Notes: generated by a model from the sequence alone, not told the origin. A DNA stretch of 64,000 nt from Fibrisoma limi BUZ 3 (GCF_000296815.2 NZ_CAIT01000009.1:806001-870000); one strand, 5' to 3'; counted from the first letter of the stretch, positions 30,611-40,062 are shown. Numbers and translations are program-made.

Positions 30611-33467
30611 CAGATATTTTATATGTGAGAAGTTGTGATATTTCTCTCCACTCGCTTTTTTCCCAAGAGTAAATAAATGCCACCTTTGTCAAAATATCAA
30701 TATATGTACAACCGTATTTTTTAATATTATTAGTTTTTGCATTTTGAGCAAGACGTAAAATTAGCTTAATAAGAGAATCTTCCTGGCTAAATTTGAGCTT
30801 ATTAAAAGCCTCAATAAAATATCCACATTCCATCATTACTTCAACAATATTATTATAATTTACATTTTCTCCACTATAAAACAAATCTTTATCTTTGACT
30901 AAGCTAAACGCTTCATCAATTAATAATTTTGCTAAATAATTATTCCCAGCGCTACTCTGAGCTCTGATTACACTTATAAGTGCATCTATCATTTGCTCTT
31001 CCCAATCATAAGTACTTTTAGGTTTAATCGATTTTAATTCATCTAAGTACTTTGTAGCAATATTTACATTTCCTATAGAAGATAATACTTTAATAGCTTC
31101 AACATAAATAAATGGTATTTTATTCTCGTTTAATATATGCTCTATGTAGCTATAATTACCTATATGAGCGCATTCTTTTATTATTTCGATTAATATAATA
31201 TTTAACCATTCAGCATTATTGCCATATTTTTTTATTAGACTGTGAGTCTTTGCTAATCCATCACTTTTATTTATATAATTTACCCATATAGCAAAAGATT
31301 TATTATAATATTGGGTTGTATCTTTTGAACTTCTTTTGTCGAAATTATAAAAATATTTCTCTATCAAATCAGGTTTATTTTGCCTTATAAGTTCTTTAAT
31401 TAAATCAAGCAAAACTTTACTACGGTCATGTTTGTTGTGTACAATGTCTTCTAGTGATGATTGTAATTTATTTATTTTAGATTCATCAGAAAGTTCATCG
31501 TCGCAAGTTATTTGATGATAGAGAATTCCTGATTTCTCAGTAATATTAAAAAAATCAAGCAAAGTAAATAATCCGTCTTTGGTTAAATGATTTTTAGCTT
31601 TATATATGCTTTCAATTATATCTGTTTCTTCAATTGAGTTATTATATATATATATATATCTACAAAATATAAGCAATTCAACTGCCGATATATATTCCTG
31701 ATGGCGTAATAACTCTACCACTACTCTTTTAATATCATGCTCAAATTTCCCTAAATCTTGAAAATTAAGCATATAGTTATGTGGATTTTTTGTTTCATTA
31801 CGAGAAATTTCCTCTCTTTCTGTAGAAATAAGTTTATAAAGAGTTTTTACAGCCAATGACAATATCGCTAATGAACGCTTATCATTATAAATAAATAATG
31901 TATGCGAGATATTACAACACAGCTCAATATAATTTTTATAATCAGGAAGATTTCTTAGCTCATCAAAGGATTCTTGATATTTTTCTTCAGCCTCTATAAA
32001 TAACTTTTGTTTAGCTAGCCCTATAGAAATACACAATAATGCATCAACCTTATTTTTTGAACTCTTAATTTTATTTGAAAGTTGTACGGCTAATTCAAAT
32101 TGCTTTTTCTCTACCAGTTCGGCAATTACAATAACCTGAAACCATGTTTCATTGAGAAATGGAGGAGTACTAACCAATAAGATTGCTCTCTCGTAGAAGC
32201 CAACCTGAACCATTGAACGCAATAATTCTGCAGTTGCTTGATGGACGGCATATGAGTAATTAATTTGATTTATATAATCTTCCGCTCTATCAAAAGCATT
32301 ATGGGCCTCAACAGTCATATTGATTTGGACATATACCTGAGCAAGATCCATAAGGGCGTATGAGCGCAATTCTTCAGCGGTCCAGTCATCATGATGAGGC
32401 CCCCATGCTGGAATTAAATCTATAATTAATTCAATCTGCTTTATGATTTCATAAGCATAATTATTTAGCTGATTTTCAATAAAATATATAGCCAGTTGAC
32501 ACATTGTCCTGGCTAGCTTTAAGTCAACTTCTTGGTTTAATATACTTTCAACTTTATCATATTGCTTTTTTTTAGCATATGGAAGCACAAGTTCTAGGCT
32601 AAGCCCTGGTTTTCTCCATTTTGAGGTAATTTTATTGATGATTGACTGCGCTTTACTTATTTGATCTAATTGGGCATATTTTTTTACTAAATCTGAATAA
32701 TAATTCTCTTGATCATATTTATCTTCCTCAGAAATTAATTTTATAGCTTTTTTAAGTTGGCCGGAAGTAATATAAAGATTTATTAGAAGTCTTTTTAAAT
32801 TATCTGTTTTGCTCTCAATTTGCCGACTGTTAATTAGAGACTCGGCTAAATCCAATTGGCCACAGGAAATAAGAATTTTCACAAATTCATCGACTGCCTG
32901 GTAATAATCTTGGTCATTCTTTAATTCTTTAATATTATTTAAGATATCTTCTTCGAGTTCTTTTATTTCAGCCGTTCTAACTCCATCTCGTTTATAAAGT
33001 GCTCTATATATTCTCATTAATCCAAGTAGATTTTCACCTTGAGGAACGCTTGCGCCTCTAATTCCTGATTTTTCAGCTGATAATTGATTCCCACTTAAAA
33101 TATTAGGACGTGCTCTAGTATGATTAAGAGCTTCAGTCTCCTTACCTAACCATACTAGTGCTTCTAAAGCGTTATAATTATACCGCCCCATTCGATGGTA
33201 AACTGTAAATCGAGCAGCATGAACAGTAAATAACTTAGTAATATCTTGAAAATTACTCGTTGAATTACTCCTTTGAATAACCTGGTTCAAATCAGAAAGG
33301 AAAGATAAATCCCCACTAAATCTTTTTGCCTTAGCGTTTAGCCAATCAGGCGCATCCAATAAAAGTTTATGAATCTTTTCATATTGTTTTGATTCCAAAA
33401 GATGCCAGACAAGATTATTTAACGTATACTCGTCAGAGATTAAAGCAGCTTGGTACAATTTGGCCAT
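30591..33467 (-). CDS. Large TPR-like helical repeat protein
   Basis: A 958-residue AT-rich gene with no signal peptide, membrane segment or catalytic motif. The sequence is made of helical hairpins of about 35 residues (for example ISCGQLDLAESLINSRQI, SGQLKKAIKLISEEDKYD, AQLDQISKAQSIINKITSK), typical of TPR or related solenoids. The N-terminus (DEYTLNNLVWHLLESKQYEKIHKLLLDAPDWLNAK) resembles the region that follows the NTPase in single-chain STAND proteins. Upstream, 79 bp away, lies the STAND NTPase, so this is probably its detached sensor arm; that is inference. The low GC content matches the island. Confidence 0.72.
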   Translation of the reverse strand: MAKLYQAALISDEYTLNNLVWHLLESKQYEKIHKLLLDAPDWLNAKAKRFSGDLSFLSDLNQVIQRSNSTSNFQDITKLFTVHAARFTVYHRMGRYNYNALEALVWLGKETEALNHTRARPNILSGNQLSAEKSGIRGASVPQGENLLGLMRIYRALYKRDGVRTAEIKELEEDILNNIKELKNDQDYYQAVDEFVKILISCGQLDLAESLINSRQIESKTDNLKRLLINLYITSGQLKKAIKLISEEDKYDQENYYSDLVKKYAQLDQISKAQSIINKITSKWRKPGLSLELVLPYAKKKQYDKVESILNQEVDLKLARTMCQLAIYFIENQLNNYAYEIIKQIELIIDLIPAWGPHHDDWTAEELRSYALMDLAQVYVQINMTVEAHNAFDRAEDYINQINYSYAVHQATAELLRSMVQVGFYERAILLVSTPPFLNETWFQVIVIAELVEKKQFELAVQLSNKIKSSKNKVDALLCISIGLAKQKLFIEAEEKYQESFDELRNLPDYKNYIELCCNISHTLFIYNDKRSLAILSLAVKTLYKLISTEREEISRNETKNPHNYMLNFQDLGKFEHDIKRVVVELLRHQEYISAVELLIFCRYIYIYNNSIEETDIIESIYKAKNHLTKDGLFTLLDFFNITEKSGILYHQITCDDELSDESKINKLQSSLEDIVHNKHDRSKVLLDLIKELIRQNKPDLIEKYFYNFDKRSSKDTTQYYNKSFAIWVNYINKSDGLAKTHSLIKKYGNNAEWLNIILIEIIKECAHIGNYSYIEHILNENKIPFIYVEAIKVLSSIGNVNIATKYLDELKSIKPKSTYDWEEQMIDALISVIRAQSSAGNNYLAKLLIDEAFSLVKDKDLFYSGENVNYNNIVEVMMECGYFIEAFNKLKFSQEDSLIKLILRLAQNAKTNNIKKYGCTYIDILTKVAFIYSWEKSEWREISQLLTYKISDGNYLS

Positions 33468-33546
33468 AAGTCCAGCTTAATTAAGAGAATATGAAACCAT
33501 ATAAACAATTATATTTAGATCATAACAATTTTAATTTTTATTATTT

Positions 33547-35250
33547 CTAGTCTCTGTAAAGAGTATCCCATAAGGCATCTGATATTTGTTTATGAGCAGC
33601 TGGTAAATCAATTTTTTCGTCAAGTATCTCTTGTTTTGCAGCAACAAAATCAAAAAAACTTGCATGATACAAGCGATATTTCCTTTGAGTACTGTTTATA
33701 TCATAACTTTCGTACAAAAACTGTTGCCACTCATTAATTACTGACCGAATACGGCTTTTATTATCCACTTTTGAAAATGCGCGGATTTGATCGATTGAGA
33801 CTGGTTCTTTAACTACTGTTAAAGCCACTAAGACCGGTAGTTTATAGCTAAACCATATATTTTCATCTTTTTCACGAAGTCTTCGCCAATGGTCTTCGTA
33901 ATAATTCTGCAAACCAGTTGGAATTGTTGCAATATCTTGTTTTTCGTATACTCCCGACTCAATTTCAGGTAATACGTAACGTAAATAAATAAAATTACCT
34001 TGACTTTTTTGCGTTAGGTATTCAATAAATATATTACTATTGATTTTTTGATTTTTAATATAAAGCTGTATACCTGGTTTTGAAATTTGTAAGCTTAAAT
34101 ATTGGCGTATATCGGCAATATTACCCTCTCCATCCTGTTCTATATCTAACACATCATGTTCACTCTCTGTTCGAATAGATAGTGCTATTTTTCTGGTAGT
34201 AGCAATGATAAAAATATTCTTTGGAAGAATAAGAGGTAAATAAAGTGTATTTGCTCCATAAGAGAGATTTTGGCTATCAACTTCATCTAATGCATCTACT
34301 ACTATTACACACTTACTTTTTATTAATTTTTCTGATACTTCGCTTAGGAGCTTGCCAAGAAATCCAGAATCATTCGTTGCCTCTGGAGGAAGAACTGAGT
34401 ATTGCAAATCATAAACAGCAATTAATTGAGCACAAATATTTTTGATAAAATCACTTGCTTTATTAATTCCCTCAGCGCGTACATTAAAATGATGGATATA
34501 GCCTTCTTCCTTTACTAATTGAGCTAATAGGGCGGATTTGCCAATACCAGGATCTCCACGTATAAAAAAGTAACCGCAAGAGTTATTTTGCAAAAATTTA
34601 TTAATTGCATCAAATATGAATCGTCTACCGGTAAATCCTCGTGATTTTTCCTCAATCAATCTAGTGAAATCTCTAATTTGATCACGGATGCTAAATGTTG
34701 ATTTAGCGAATAAAGTAGTTAATTCCCCAAACCGTGTATCCATAAGTGATGCTAGACCACTAAGAACACTTTCTATATTAATAAGGGACTGCGCTAATCC
34801 TGATGTATTAGCAGAAATTGTATACAGGGATTTTGTATCAAAAACAGGACGAAATACATCTGTTGCATGTAACTCAACTTCTAAATAGTAAAGTAATGAA
34901 TTCACTTCTTCAATAAAATTAGGCAACAAAATATAGGTATTAAGCCTTTCTTTCCATTTTCTAGCAATAACTTCTACATTTGGCTTTCTTTCAAATCTTA
35001 TAAGTTGACTTAATTCAAGCGCGACTTCTTGATCACTCAGTATTCCGTCTTCTTGTATTAAAGCCTTTGAGAAAAACAATTTTTCTCCAGTTGAGTATCG
35101 TTGAATAGCGGTTCCTAGAGCTTTCTTATAAGCGTTTTTAGCAGGGTCCCCTTTGAGCTTTTTGAACAAATCTTCGGTAATATTCCCAGCTAAAGCTTGC
35201 AAAAAGGCATCTGCAGCTTTGGTAAGAATAGTAGTTACTAAAGTTATCAT
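33547..35250 (-). CDS. STAND-type NTPase (NACHT-like)
   Basis: A 567-residue AT-rich gene. An N-terminal helical region (1-200) may be an effector or adaptor part. The NTPase core then shows FTGRRFIFDAINKFL, Walker A GDPGIGKSALL (232-242), the conserved YIHHFNVRAEG, Walker B CVIVVDALDEVD (314-325) and sensor FIIATTR. A winged-helix-like segment follows (VSIDQIRAFSKVDNKSRIRSVINEW), and the chain ends just where homologues continue into repeats. The next gene, a 958-residue TPR-like protein, seems to supply those. The pair would make a split NLR-like sensor. It is the first gene of the island operon. Confidence 0.8.
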   Translation of the reverse strand: MITLVTTILTKAADAFLQALAGNITEDLFKKLKGDPAKNAYKKALGTAIQRYSTGEKLFFSKALIQEDGILSDQEVALELSQLIRFERKPNVEVIARKWKERLNTYILLPNFIEEVNSLLYYLEVELHATDVFRPVFDTKSLYTISANTSGLAQSLINIESVLSGLASLMDTRFGELTTLFAKSTFSIRDQIRDFTRLIEEKSRGFTGRRFIFDAINKFLQNNSCGYFFIRGDPGIGKSALLAQLVKEEGYIHHFNVRAEGINKASDFIKNICAQLIAVYDLQYSVLPPEATNDSGFLGKLLSEVSEKLIKSKCVIVVDALDEVDSQNLSYGANTLYLPLILPKNIFIIATTRKIALSIRTESEHDVLDIEQDGEGNIADIRQYLSLQISKPGIQLYIKNQKINSNIFIEYLTQKSQGNFIYLRYVLPEIESGVYEKQDIATIPTGLQNYYEDHWRRLREKDENIWFSYKLPVLVALTVVKEPVSIDQIRAFSKVDNKSRIRSVINEWQQFLYESYDINSTQRKYRLYHASFFDFVAAKQEILDEKIDLPAAHKQISDALWDTLYRD

Positions 35251-36092
35251 ATAGAATTATTTTTTTCTGCTAAGTATATATTAGTTCATTTGGTAAATTA
35301 TCTAGGCTTGTGAAATAAAAGAAATTTGTCGTATTCCCTCCGAGTTTTCTGCTGCTGGCTCCACATTGCGAAACAACCCTTGTTTAAAACTAGACCGCCC
35401 AAAACTGCGTTCAACGGATTAACAATTCTTTCCGTATACAATGCCACGATGTTATACTCCGTTGGTGATCCAGTTTTAATTGGAAGTCAAGGTCACCTAC
35501 CGGTACTCAATTTGCGTCATAAACTTAAACGACTAATGAGGGTGCTCCGAATCTTATTCAACCAACTACTCATCCATCGTTAGACTCCTAAATCTATTCG
35601 CATTCAACTCTCCTCAGCGAAGTTTATCATTGAATCACTCAATGTAGACATTCTGAGTCGGTTTATTTAGTTAGATCCAGTTTAGAATTACTATCTGATT
35701 ATCACACCGATTCTTCAAAGTGTGAATGATAAGCACAAGGCCGTTATTACTTCTCAGCCTCGTCGATTTGCCAGAGCGTTCCATTAACCAGTCCAAAAGT
35801 AGAGTGACGCGCTGGGCAAGTAGAGCATAATCTACTTCGATAAATAAAGCCTCTCGTTGAGCGTCCGAAATTTTCGACCGTCTGTTAGGCTGTCAGACGT
35901 AAAGCCCAACTACCAGCCTTGGTTACAAGCTGTCGCTTTTAGCAAGAGCTGTCATATAGCCTATTGAACACGCTCAGTCGGTACAAGCATCTAACTCGCT
36001 GATGATTGCCGTTTAATTAGGCTAATGTAATACTTATAAGTTTTGAATTAATTCAATGGTCGATAATAATTCTTGTGCAAATCTTGTGCAAA
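35251..36092. other. AT-rich gap without a recognisable gene
   Basis: About 840 bp between the STAND gene and the tRNA-Val terminator. An open frame of 85 codons (35326-35583) has no recognisable features. Composition is lower in GC than the flanks. It may hold remains of mobile DNA such as an integrase, but I cannot show this. Confidence 0.5.
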
Positions 36093-36130
36093 TAAAAAAG
36101 CACTTACGATTTTTACGTCGTAAGTGCTTG
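36093..36130 (-). terminator. Intrinsic terminator of tRNA-Val
   Basis: 11-bp arms AGCACTTACGA (36099-36109) and TCGTAAGTGCT (36118-36128), followed on the minus strand by a T run (TTTTTTATTTG). It is placed just past the 3' end of the tRNA gene. Confidence 0.85.
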
Positions 36131-36139
36131 ATTTTTAGG

Positions 36140-36214
36140 TGGGAGTTGAGGGATTCGAACCCCCGACCCTCTGCTTGTAAGGCAGATGCTCTGAACCAAC
36201 TGAGCTAAACTCCC
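36140..36214 (-). tRNA. tRNA-Val (anticodon TAC)
   Basis: Cloverleaf on the minus strand: acceptor GGGAGTT with AACTCCC, D-arm GCTC...GAGC, anticodon stem TCTGC with GCAGA and loop CTTACAA, T-arm GGGGG-TTCGAAT-CCCTC, discriminator A. The CCA end is not fully encoded. The AT-rich island lies past its 3' end. Confidence 0.95.
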
Positions 36215-36345
36215 TTTTCTTAGTTTTGCCCCGCCTGACCGTTGTCGTTTGGGACTGCAAATATAGGGGGCGCAAACGCCTTTTTGCAAGCAAAACCCCG
36301 AAAAAAAGTGAAATAATTTATAAGCTATTGATAGCCAATCGGCTC

Positions 36346-37080
36346 CTACTCAAAATTCAGGTACAGCGTTACGGTATGCGTCGTCAGTTTGCTGATGCCT
36401 ACGCTGGCCGCGTTGTTGCCCGGCCGATACAGATTCACCAGACCGTGCGAAAAGCGGAGTTCGGGCGCAAATTTGAAGAACTCAAAAAACTGCTCGAAGC
36501 CCACCCCGTACTCGACCGCAACGTCCATCGTGCCCGTGCTGAGCCGGCTGGTGCCCTGATCGCCCCGGCGAACGTTGGTCTCGATGGCAAACGAGCCCCC
36601 GCCCAGCAGGTACATCCGGCTGTTGTTCCGTCGCTCGGACTTATACTTGAGCAGCAGCGGAAAATCCAGCCAGGTCGATTCGCGGACTTCTTTGCGCTGC
36701 GTACCGCCGGGATAGTCGTAGAGTACCTCACGGCTGTAGAGCGATACGGCCGGGGTCAGGCGCAGATCGAACCGGTCGTTCAGGAACGTATTGATCACAA
36801 AACCCACCCGGAAACTGGCTTTGTTGGGCGAATAGATCCGATAGGCCGAGTCCCGGGCCGTAACGAACGCCGGACTGTACCGAACGCTGAACCGTGTAAC
36901 GGGGGCGGCAAAGAAAAAACCGTAGTGAATGACCTTGTCGTCGTAGCGCTCGAGGTGCTTACGGATATACTTGTATTCCTGGGCTAACGAATGGCCACTG
37001 AACAACACCCAGACGAGCGCCGTTACTGCGACTTTTGACCGATGTAGATTGACGCAACGCCGAAAGTAAGCGGTATCCAT
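36346..37080 (-). CDS. porT: PorT-type outer membrane protein of the type IX secretion system
   Basis: A 244-residue protein with a signal peptide (VAVTALVWVLFSGHSLAQ) and a beta-barrel pattern typical of PorT, an essential component of T9SS (PorT/SprT in Porphyromonas and Flavobacterium). The order ubiE-porT is well conserved in Bacteroidota and supports the call. The only ATG overlaps the ubiE end by 58 bp, so translation is probably coupled or starts at an internal non-ATG codon. It would help export the GH9 and CHU_C proteins in this window. Confidence 0.8.
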   Translation of the reverse strand: MDTAYFRRCVNLHRSKVAVTALVWVLFSGHSLAQEYKYIRKHLERYDDKVIHYGFFFAAPVTRFSVRYSPAFVTARDSAYRIYSPNKASFRVGFVINTFLNDRFDLRLTPAVSLYSREVLYDYPGGTQRKEVRESTWLDFPLLLKYKSERRNNSRMYLLGGGSFAIETNVRRGDQGTSRLSTGTMDVAVEYGVGFEQFFEFFKFAPELRFSHGLVNLYRPGNNAASVGISKLTTHTVTLYLNFE

Positions 37081-37751
37081 TGAGTGTTTGTGAATCCGGC
37101 TGCTTCAAAAATACGCAGGAAGTCCGGACCATCGGGAAACGCCTGTACCGATTCGGGCAGGTACGTATACGCCGATGAGTCCTTACTGACTACGCGTCCA
37201 ATGAGCGGCAGAATAGTTCGGGAATAAAAACGGTACACTTGTTTAAACGGAAACTGGCGCGGATTCGAAAATTCCAGTACCAGACACACACCCCCTGCGC
37301 GGGTCACGCGGTGCATGTCGGTGAGGCCCTTCAGCAGATTCTCGAAATTCCGCACACCAAACGAAACGATGACAGCATCGAATTCATTGTCTGTAAACGG
37401 CAATCGTTCCGAATCGCCCGACCGCATTTCGATAATCTGGTCCACCCCGCGCTTCTTCATCTTCTCCCGCCCGATGGACAGCATGCCTTCCGAAATGTCG
37501 ACCCCAACGATTTTCTTCGGTTTCAGGGCCAGCGCTTCGAGGGCGAAGTCGCCGGTTCCGGTGGCGATGTCGAGGATGGTCTGGGGGGCATACGGCTTCA
37601 GTTGCCGAATGGCTTTTTTACGCCACAGAATATCAATCCCCCCACTCAGTACGTGGTTCAGCAGGTCATATTTCGGCGAGATATTGTCGAACATCTCGGC
37701 AACCTGCTCGCGCTTGCTGGTGGATTTATCTTTATACGGTACAACGGCCAT
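37023..37751 (-). CDS. ubiE: Demethylmenaquinone/ubiquinone C-methyltransferase
   Basis: A 242-residue SAM-dependent methyltransferase for the last C-methylation of menaquinone (MenG/UbiE). The SAM site shows ILDIATGTGDFALEAL and VGVDISEGML; the family signatures are VAEMFDNISPKYDLLNHVLSGGID and a later RVTRAGGVCLVLEFS. It is the first gene of a pair with porT. The short octamer array 37760-37791 lies immediately upstream. Confidence 0.95.
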   Translation of the reverse strand: MAVVPYKDKSTSKREQVAEMFDNISPKYDLLNHVLSGGIDILWRKKAIRQLKPYAPQTILDIATGTGDFALEALALKPKKIVGVDISEGMLSIGREKMKKRGVDQIIEMRSGDSERLPFTDNEFDAVIVSFGVRNFENLLKGLTDMHRVTRAGGVCLVLEFSNPRQFPFKQVYRFYSRTILPLIGRVVSKDSSAYTYLPESVQAFPDGPDFLRIFEAAGFTNTQWIPLTFGVASIYIGQKSQ

Positions 37752-37759
37752 TGTAAAAG

Positions 37760-37877
37760 AGCGAATTAGTGAATGAGCGAAAGAGCGAAATCGAACCGCA
37801 TTGTCGGATCATCACCGAAGCGGAGTGAATGAACAGCTTCTATTAACTCTTTCACTCATTCGCTCTTTCACTCTTTG
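37760..37877. repeat. Two short octamer arrays in inverted orientation
   Basis: Four tandem 8-mers of type AGYGAAWK (37760-37791) face four reverse-complement 8-mers (37846-37877, GAAAGAGT-type) across 54 bp. The arrays could pair into an imperfect hairpin. They sit between the divergent ubiE and dipeptidase genes. Confidence 0.8.
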
Positions 37878-37915
37878 GCAAAGTTAGCCAGATAACGGGG
37901 TGTTTGTTCGGAAAG

Positions 37916-37947
37916 TTTGGCATTCGCGGTTGTATTCTGTAGTTTTC
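37916..37947 (+). promoter_or_regulatory. Bacteroidota-type promoter of the dipeptidase gene
   Basis: TTTG (37916-37919), 20 bp, then TAGTTTTC (37940-37947, 7 of 8 to TAnnTTTG). Transcription should start near 37952, which supports the coding start at 37969 over the upstream ATG at 37900. Confidence 0.55.
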
Positions 37948-37968
37948 AGTTGGTTTCCATATACGCTG

Positions 37969-39177
37969 ATGAAGAGTAAACTCCACTCGCTCCTTTTTCT
38001 TGGCCTGCTCACCGGTACGTCCCTGCGTCCGGTGCAGGATGATCCCCTGCTGCAAAAAGCCCGTCAGATTCACCAGCGGGTGCTGACGCTCGATACCCAC
38101 GCCGATGCCCCGATTATGATGCAGAAGCCGGGTTTTGACGTCGGTGTGGCCCACGACACCAAACGCGACCAGTCGCAGATCGACTTTCCGCGCATGAAGC
38201 AGGGCCGTATGGACGCCATGTTTTTTGCCGTCTATACGTCGCAGGGGCCACGCACGCCCGAGGGTCACGCCAACGCCAAGGCATCGGCGCTCCGGCAGTT
38301 TGAGCTTATCCACGAAGCAGTCAAAAAGCATGCCGATCAGGCCGAGCTGGCCACCACCCCGGCCGATGCCTACCGGATCGAGAAGGCAGGCAAACGGGCT
38401 GTTTTCATCGGCATGGAAAACGGGTACCCCATCGGCGACGATCTGTCGATGCTCAGGAAATACTACGACCTGGGCTGCCGCTACGTAACGCTGACGCACT
38501 TTGCCAATAACCTCATCGGCGACTCGTCAACCGATCCGGACGGACCGCTGCACAACGGCCTGAGCGATTTTGGAAAGAAGGTAGTTGTTGAAATGAACCG
38601 GCTCGGCATCCTGATTGACGTATCGCACGTAGCCGACAAAACGTTCTACGACGCCCTGGCCCTGTCAAAAGCGCCCGTCATCGCGTCGCACTCGAACGCC
38701 CGGGCTCTGTGCGATTTCCCGCGCAACATGACCGACGACATGATTCGGGCCATTGCCGCCAGGGGGGGCGTGGTGCAGGTGAATTTCGTGAGCGATTACC
38801 TCCGCAAACCGTCGGATGCGCACCGGGCCGCCAAAACGAAGATTCGCATGGCGCGGGTTGGCCGGGAAATGACGCCGGAACTGGAAGCCCGCATTACCGC
38901 CCAGAGCGATTCGGTATCGAAGGTATATGCATCCGAGCGCGCCAGCCTGTCGGACATTGCTGATCATATCGATCACATCGTAAAAATCGCCGGTATCGAT
39001 CACGTCGGCATCGGCAGTGACTTCGACGGCGGTGGGGGCGTCAACGGGCTTGAAGACGTCAGCCAGATCGAGAACCTGACCGTCGAACTACTCCGCCGGA
39101 AGTACTCGGAAGACGACATTCGCAAGATCTGGGGCGGCAATCTGCTACGGGTGTTGGGTAAAGCGAAGGCCCTTTAG
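37969..39177 (+). CDS. Membrane dipeptidase, peptidase family M19
   Basis: A 402-residue zinc dipeptidase with an N-terminal export signal (MKSKLHSLLFLGLLTGTS). Metal ligands are visible in LDTHADAPI (HxD), MENGYPIGDD, DVSHVAD and ASHSNARALCDF, with GIGSDFDGGGG near the C-terminus, all typical of M19. It would cleave dipeptides, possibly those with D-amino acids, outside the inner membrane. A membrane-protein gene follows after 10 bp, so the two may be cotranscribed. Confidence 0.93.
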   Translation: MKSKLHSLLFLGLLTGTSLRPVQDDPLLQKARQIHQRVLTLDTHADAPIMMQKPGFDVGVAHDTKRDQSQIDFPRMKQGRMDAMFFAVYTSQGPRTPEGHANAKASALRQFELIHEAVKKHADQAELATTPADAYRIEKAGKRAVFIGMENGYPIGDDLSMLRKYYDLGCRYVTLTHFANNLIGDSSTDPDGPLHNGLSDFGKKVVVEMNRLGILIDVSHVADKTFYDALALSKAPVIASHSNARALCDFPRNMTDDMIRAIAARGGVVQVNFVSDYLRKPSDAHRAAKTKIRMARVGREMTPELEARITAQSDSVSKVYASERASLSDIADHIDHIVKIAGIDHVGIGSDFDGGGGVNGLEDVSQIENLTVELLRRKYSEDDIRKIWGGNLLRVLGKAKAL

Positions 39178-39187
39178 GTAGGTACAA

Positions 39188-39958
39188 ATGGATGCACTAC
39201 TGACAACCCTGAAGCGTCGCAATACCGTCCTCTATTGGTTCGGCTTGTTTAACCTGCTGGGCTGTCTGGTCTGCGCCGGACTGGCTCTGACCACAACGCA
39301 GCAGATTTTAGGGCTAAACGCATTCATCAAACCCGCCAAATTCTTTATTTCGATTGCCTTATTCAGCTGGACAATGGCGTGGTTTACGGGGCTGCTCCCC
39401 CAACGGCGCAAAGTTGCCGTGTATAGCTGGGTGATTGTGACAACGCTCACCTTCGAAATGCTTATTATCACCGGCCAGGCCGCGCTGGGAAAATTGTCGC
39501 ATTTCAACGTTACATCGTTTGTCGACGCCCGACTATTCGACGTAATGGGTCTTGCCATTACGGTCCTTACAATCTGGACAGGCTACATAGGCTATCTCTT
39601 CTTTAACCTTACGTCGGCCGCCATTCAACCGGGCTATCTCTGGGGTATCCGGTTAGGGATTTTGTTATTTGTCATTTTCGCTTTCGAGGGATTTCTCATG
39701 GCCCTTAGGCTGAGTCATACGGTGGGAGCCGCCGACGGAGGGCCCGGCCTGCCCGTTCTGAACTGGAGTGTACGCTACGGCGATCTACGCGTGGCTCACT
39801 TCTTCGGGATGCACGCCCTGCAGCTTCTTCCGCTTCTGGGCTATTACGTAACCCGCCGACCGTTCCAGATCATTGCCCTGGCAACGGTTTATTTTCTGGG
39901 GGTATCTTTTTTGCTGATGCAGGCTTTGGCAGGCAGGCCGCTCCTATCCTGGCTTTGA
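39188..39958 (+). CDS. Multi-pass membrane protein of unknown function
   Basis: A 256-residue protein with about seven hydrophobic helices (from WFGLFNLLGCLVCAGLAL through the C-terminal VYFLGVSFLLMQALAG). It has conserved polar positions such as FIKPAKFF, RVAHFFGMHALQLLPLL and YWF-type starts; histidines in HFFGMH might bind a metal or haem, but this is not shown. It lies 10 bp after the dipeptidase gene. No family name is assigned. Confidence 0.7.
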   Translation: MDALLTTLKRRNTVLYWFGLFNLLGCLVCAGLALTTTQQILGLNAFIKPAKFFISIALFSWTMAWFTGLLPQRRKVAVYSWVIVTTLTFEMLIITGQAALGKLSHFNVTSFVDARLFDVMGLAITVLTIWTGYIGYLFFNLTSAAIQPGYLWGIRLGILLFVIFAFEGFLMALRLSHTVGAADGGPGLPVLNWSVRYGDLRVAHFFGMHALQLLPLLGYYVTRRPFQIIALATVYFLGVSFLLMQALAGRPLLSWL

Positions 39959-40062
39959 TGGGCAGTTGACGGTATAAATGGCGCTACACCCGCTTTTGGA
40001 AACGTACGCTTTCTTCCATTCACTGATGGTGGCGTGGCACAACTAACCAGTACATCCGTTCG

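Noticed and set aside
33468-33546. Frameshift joining the STAND NTPase and the TPR protein into one gene
   Set aside because: The 79-bp gap is AT-rich with stops in several frames and no coding similarity, so two separate genes fit better than a single frameshifted one.
35326-35583. Open frame of 85 codons in the AT-rich gap
   Set aside because: No recognisable domain, no promoter or ribosome signal, and its position in a decayed region makes chance more likely.
36226-36987. Long plus-strand open frame opposite porT
   Set aside because: It is the antisense of porT and starts inside the tRNA flank; the minus-strand product has a signal peptide and barrel pattern, so it is the real gene.
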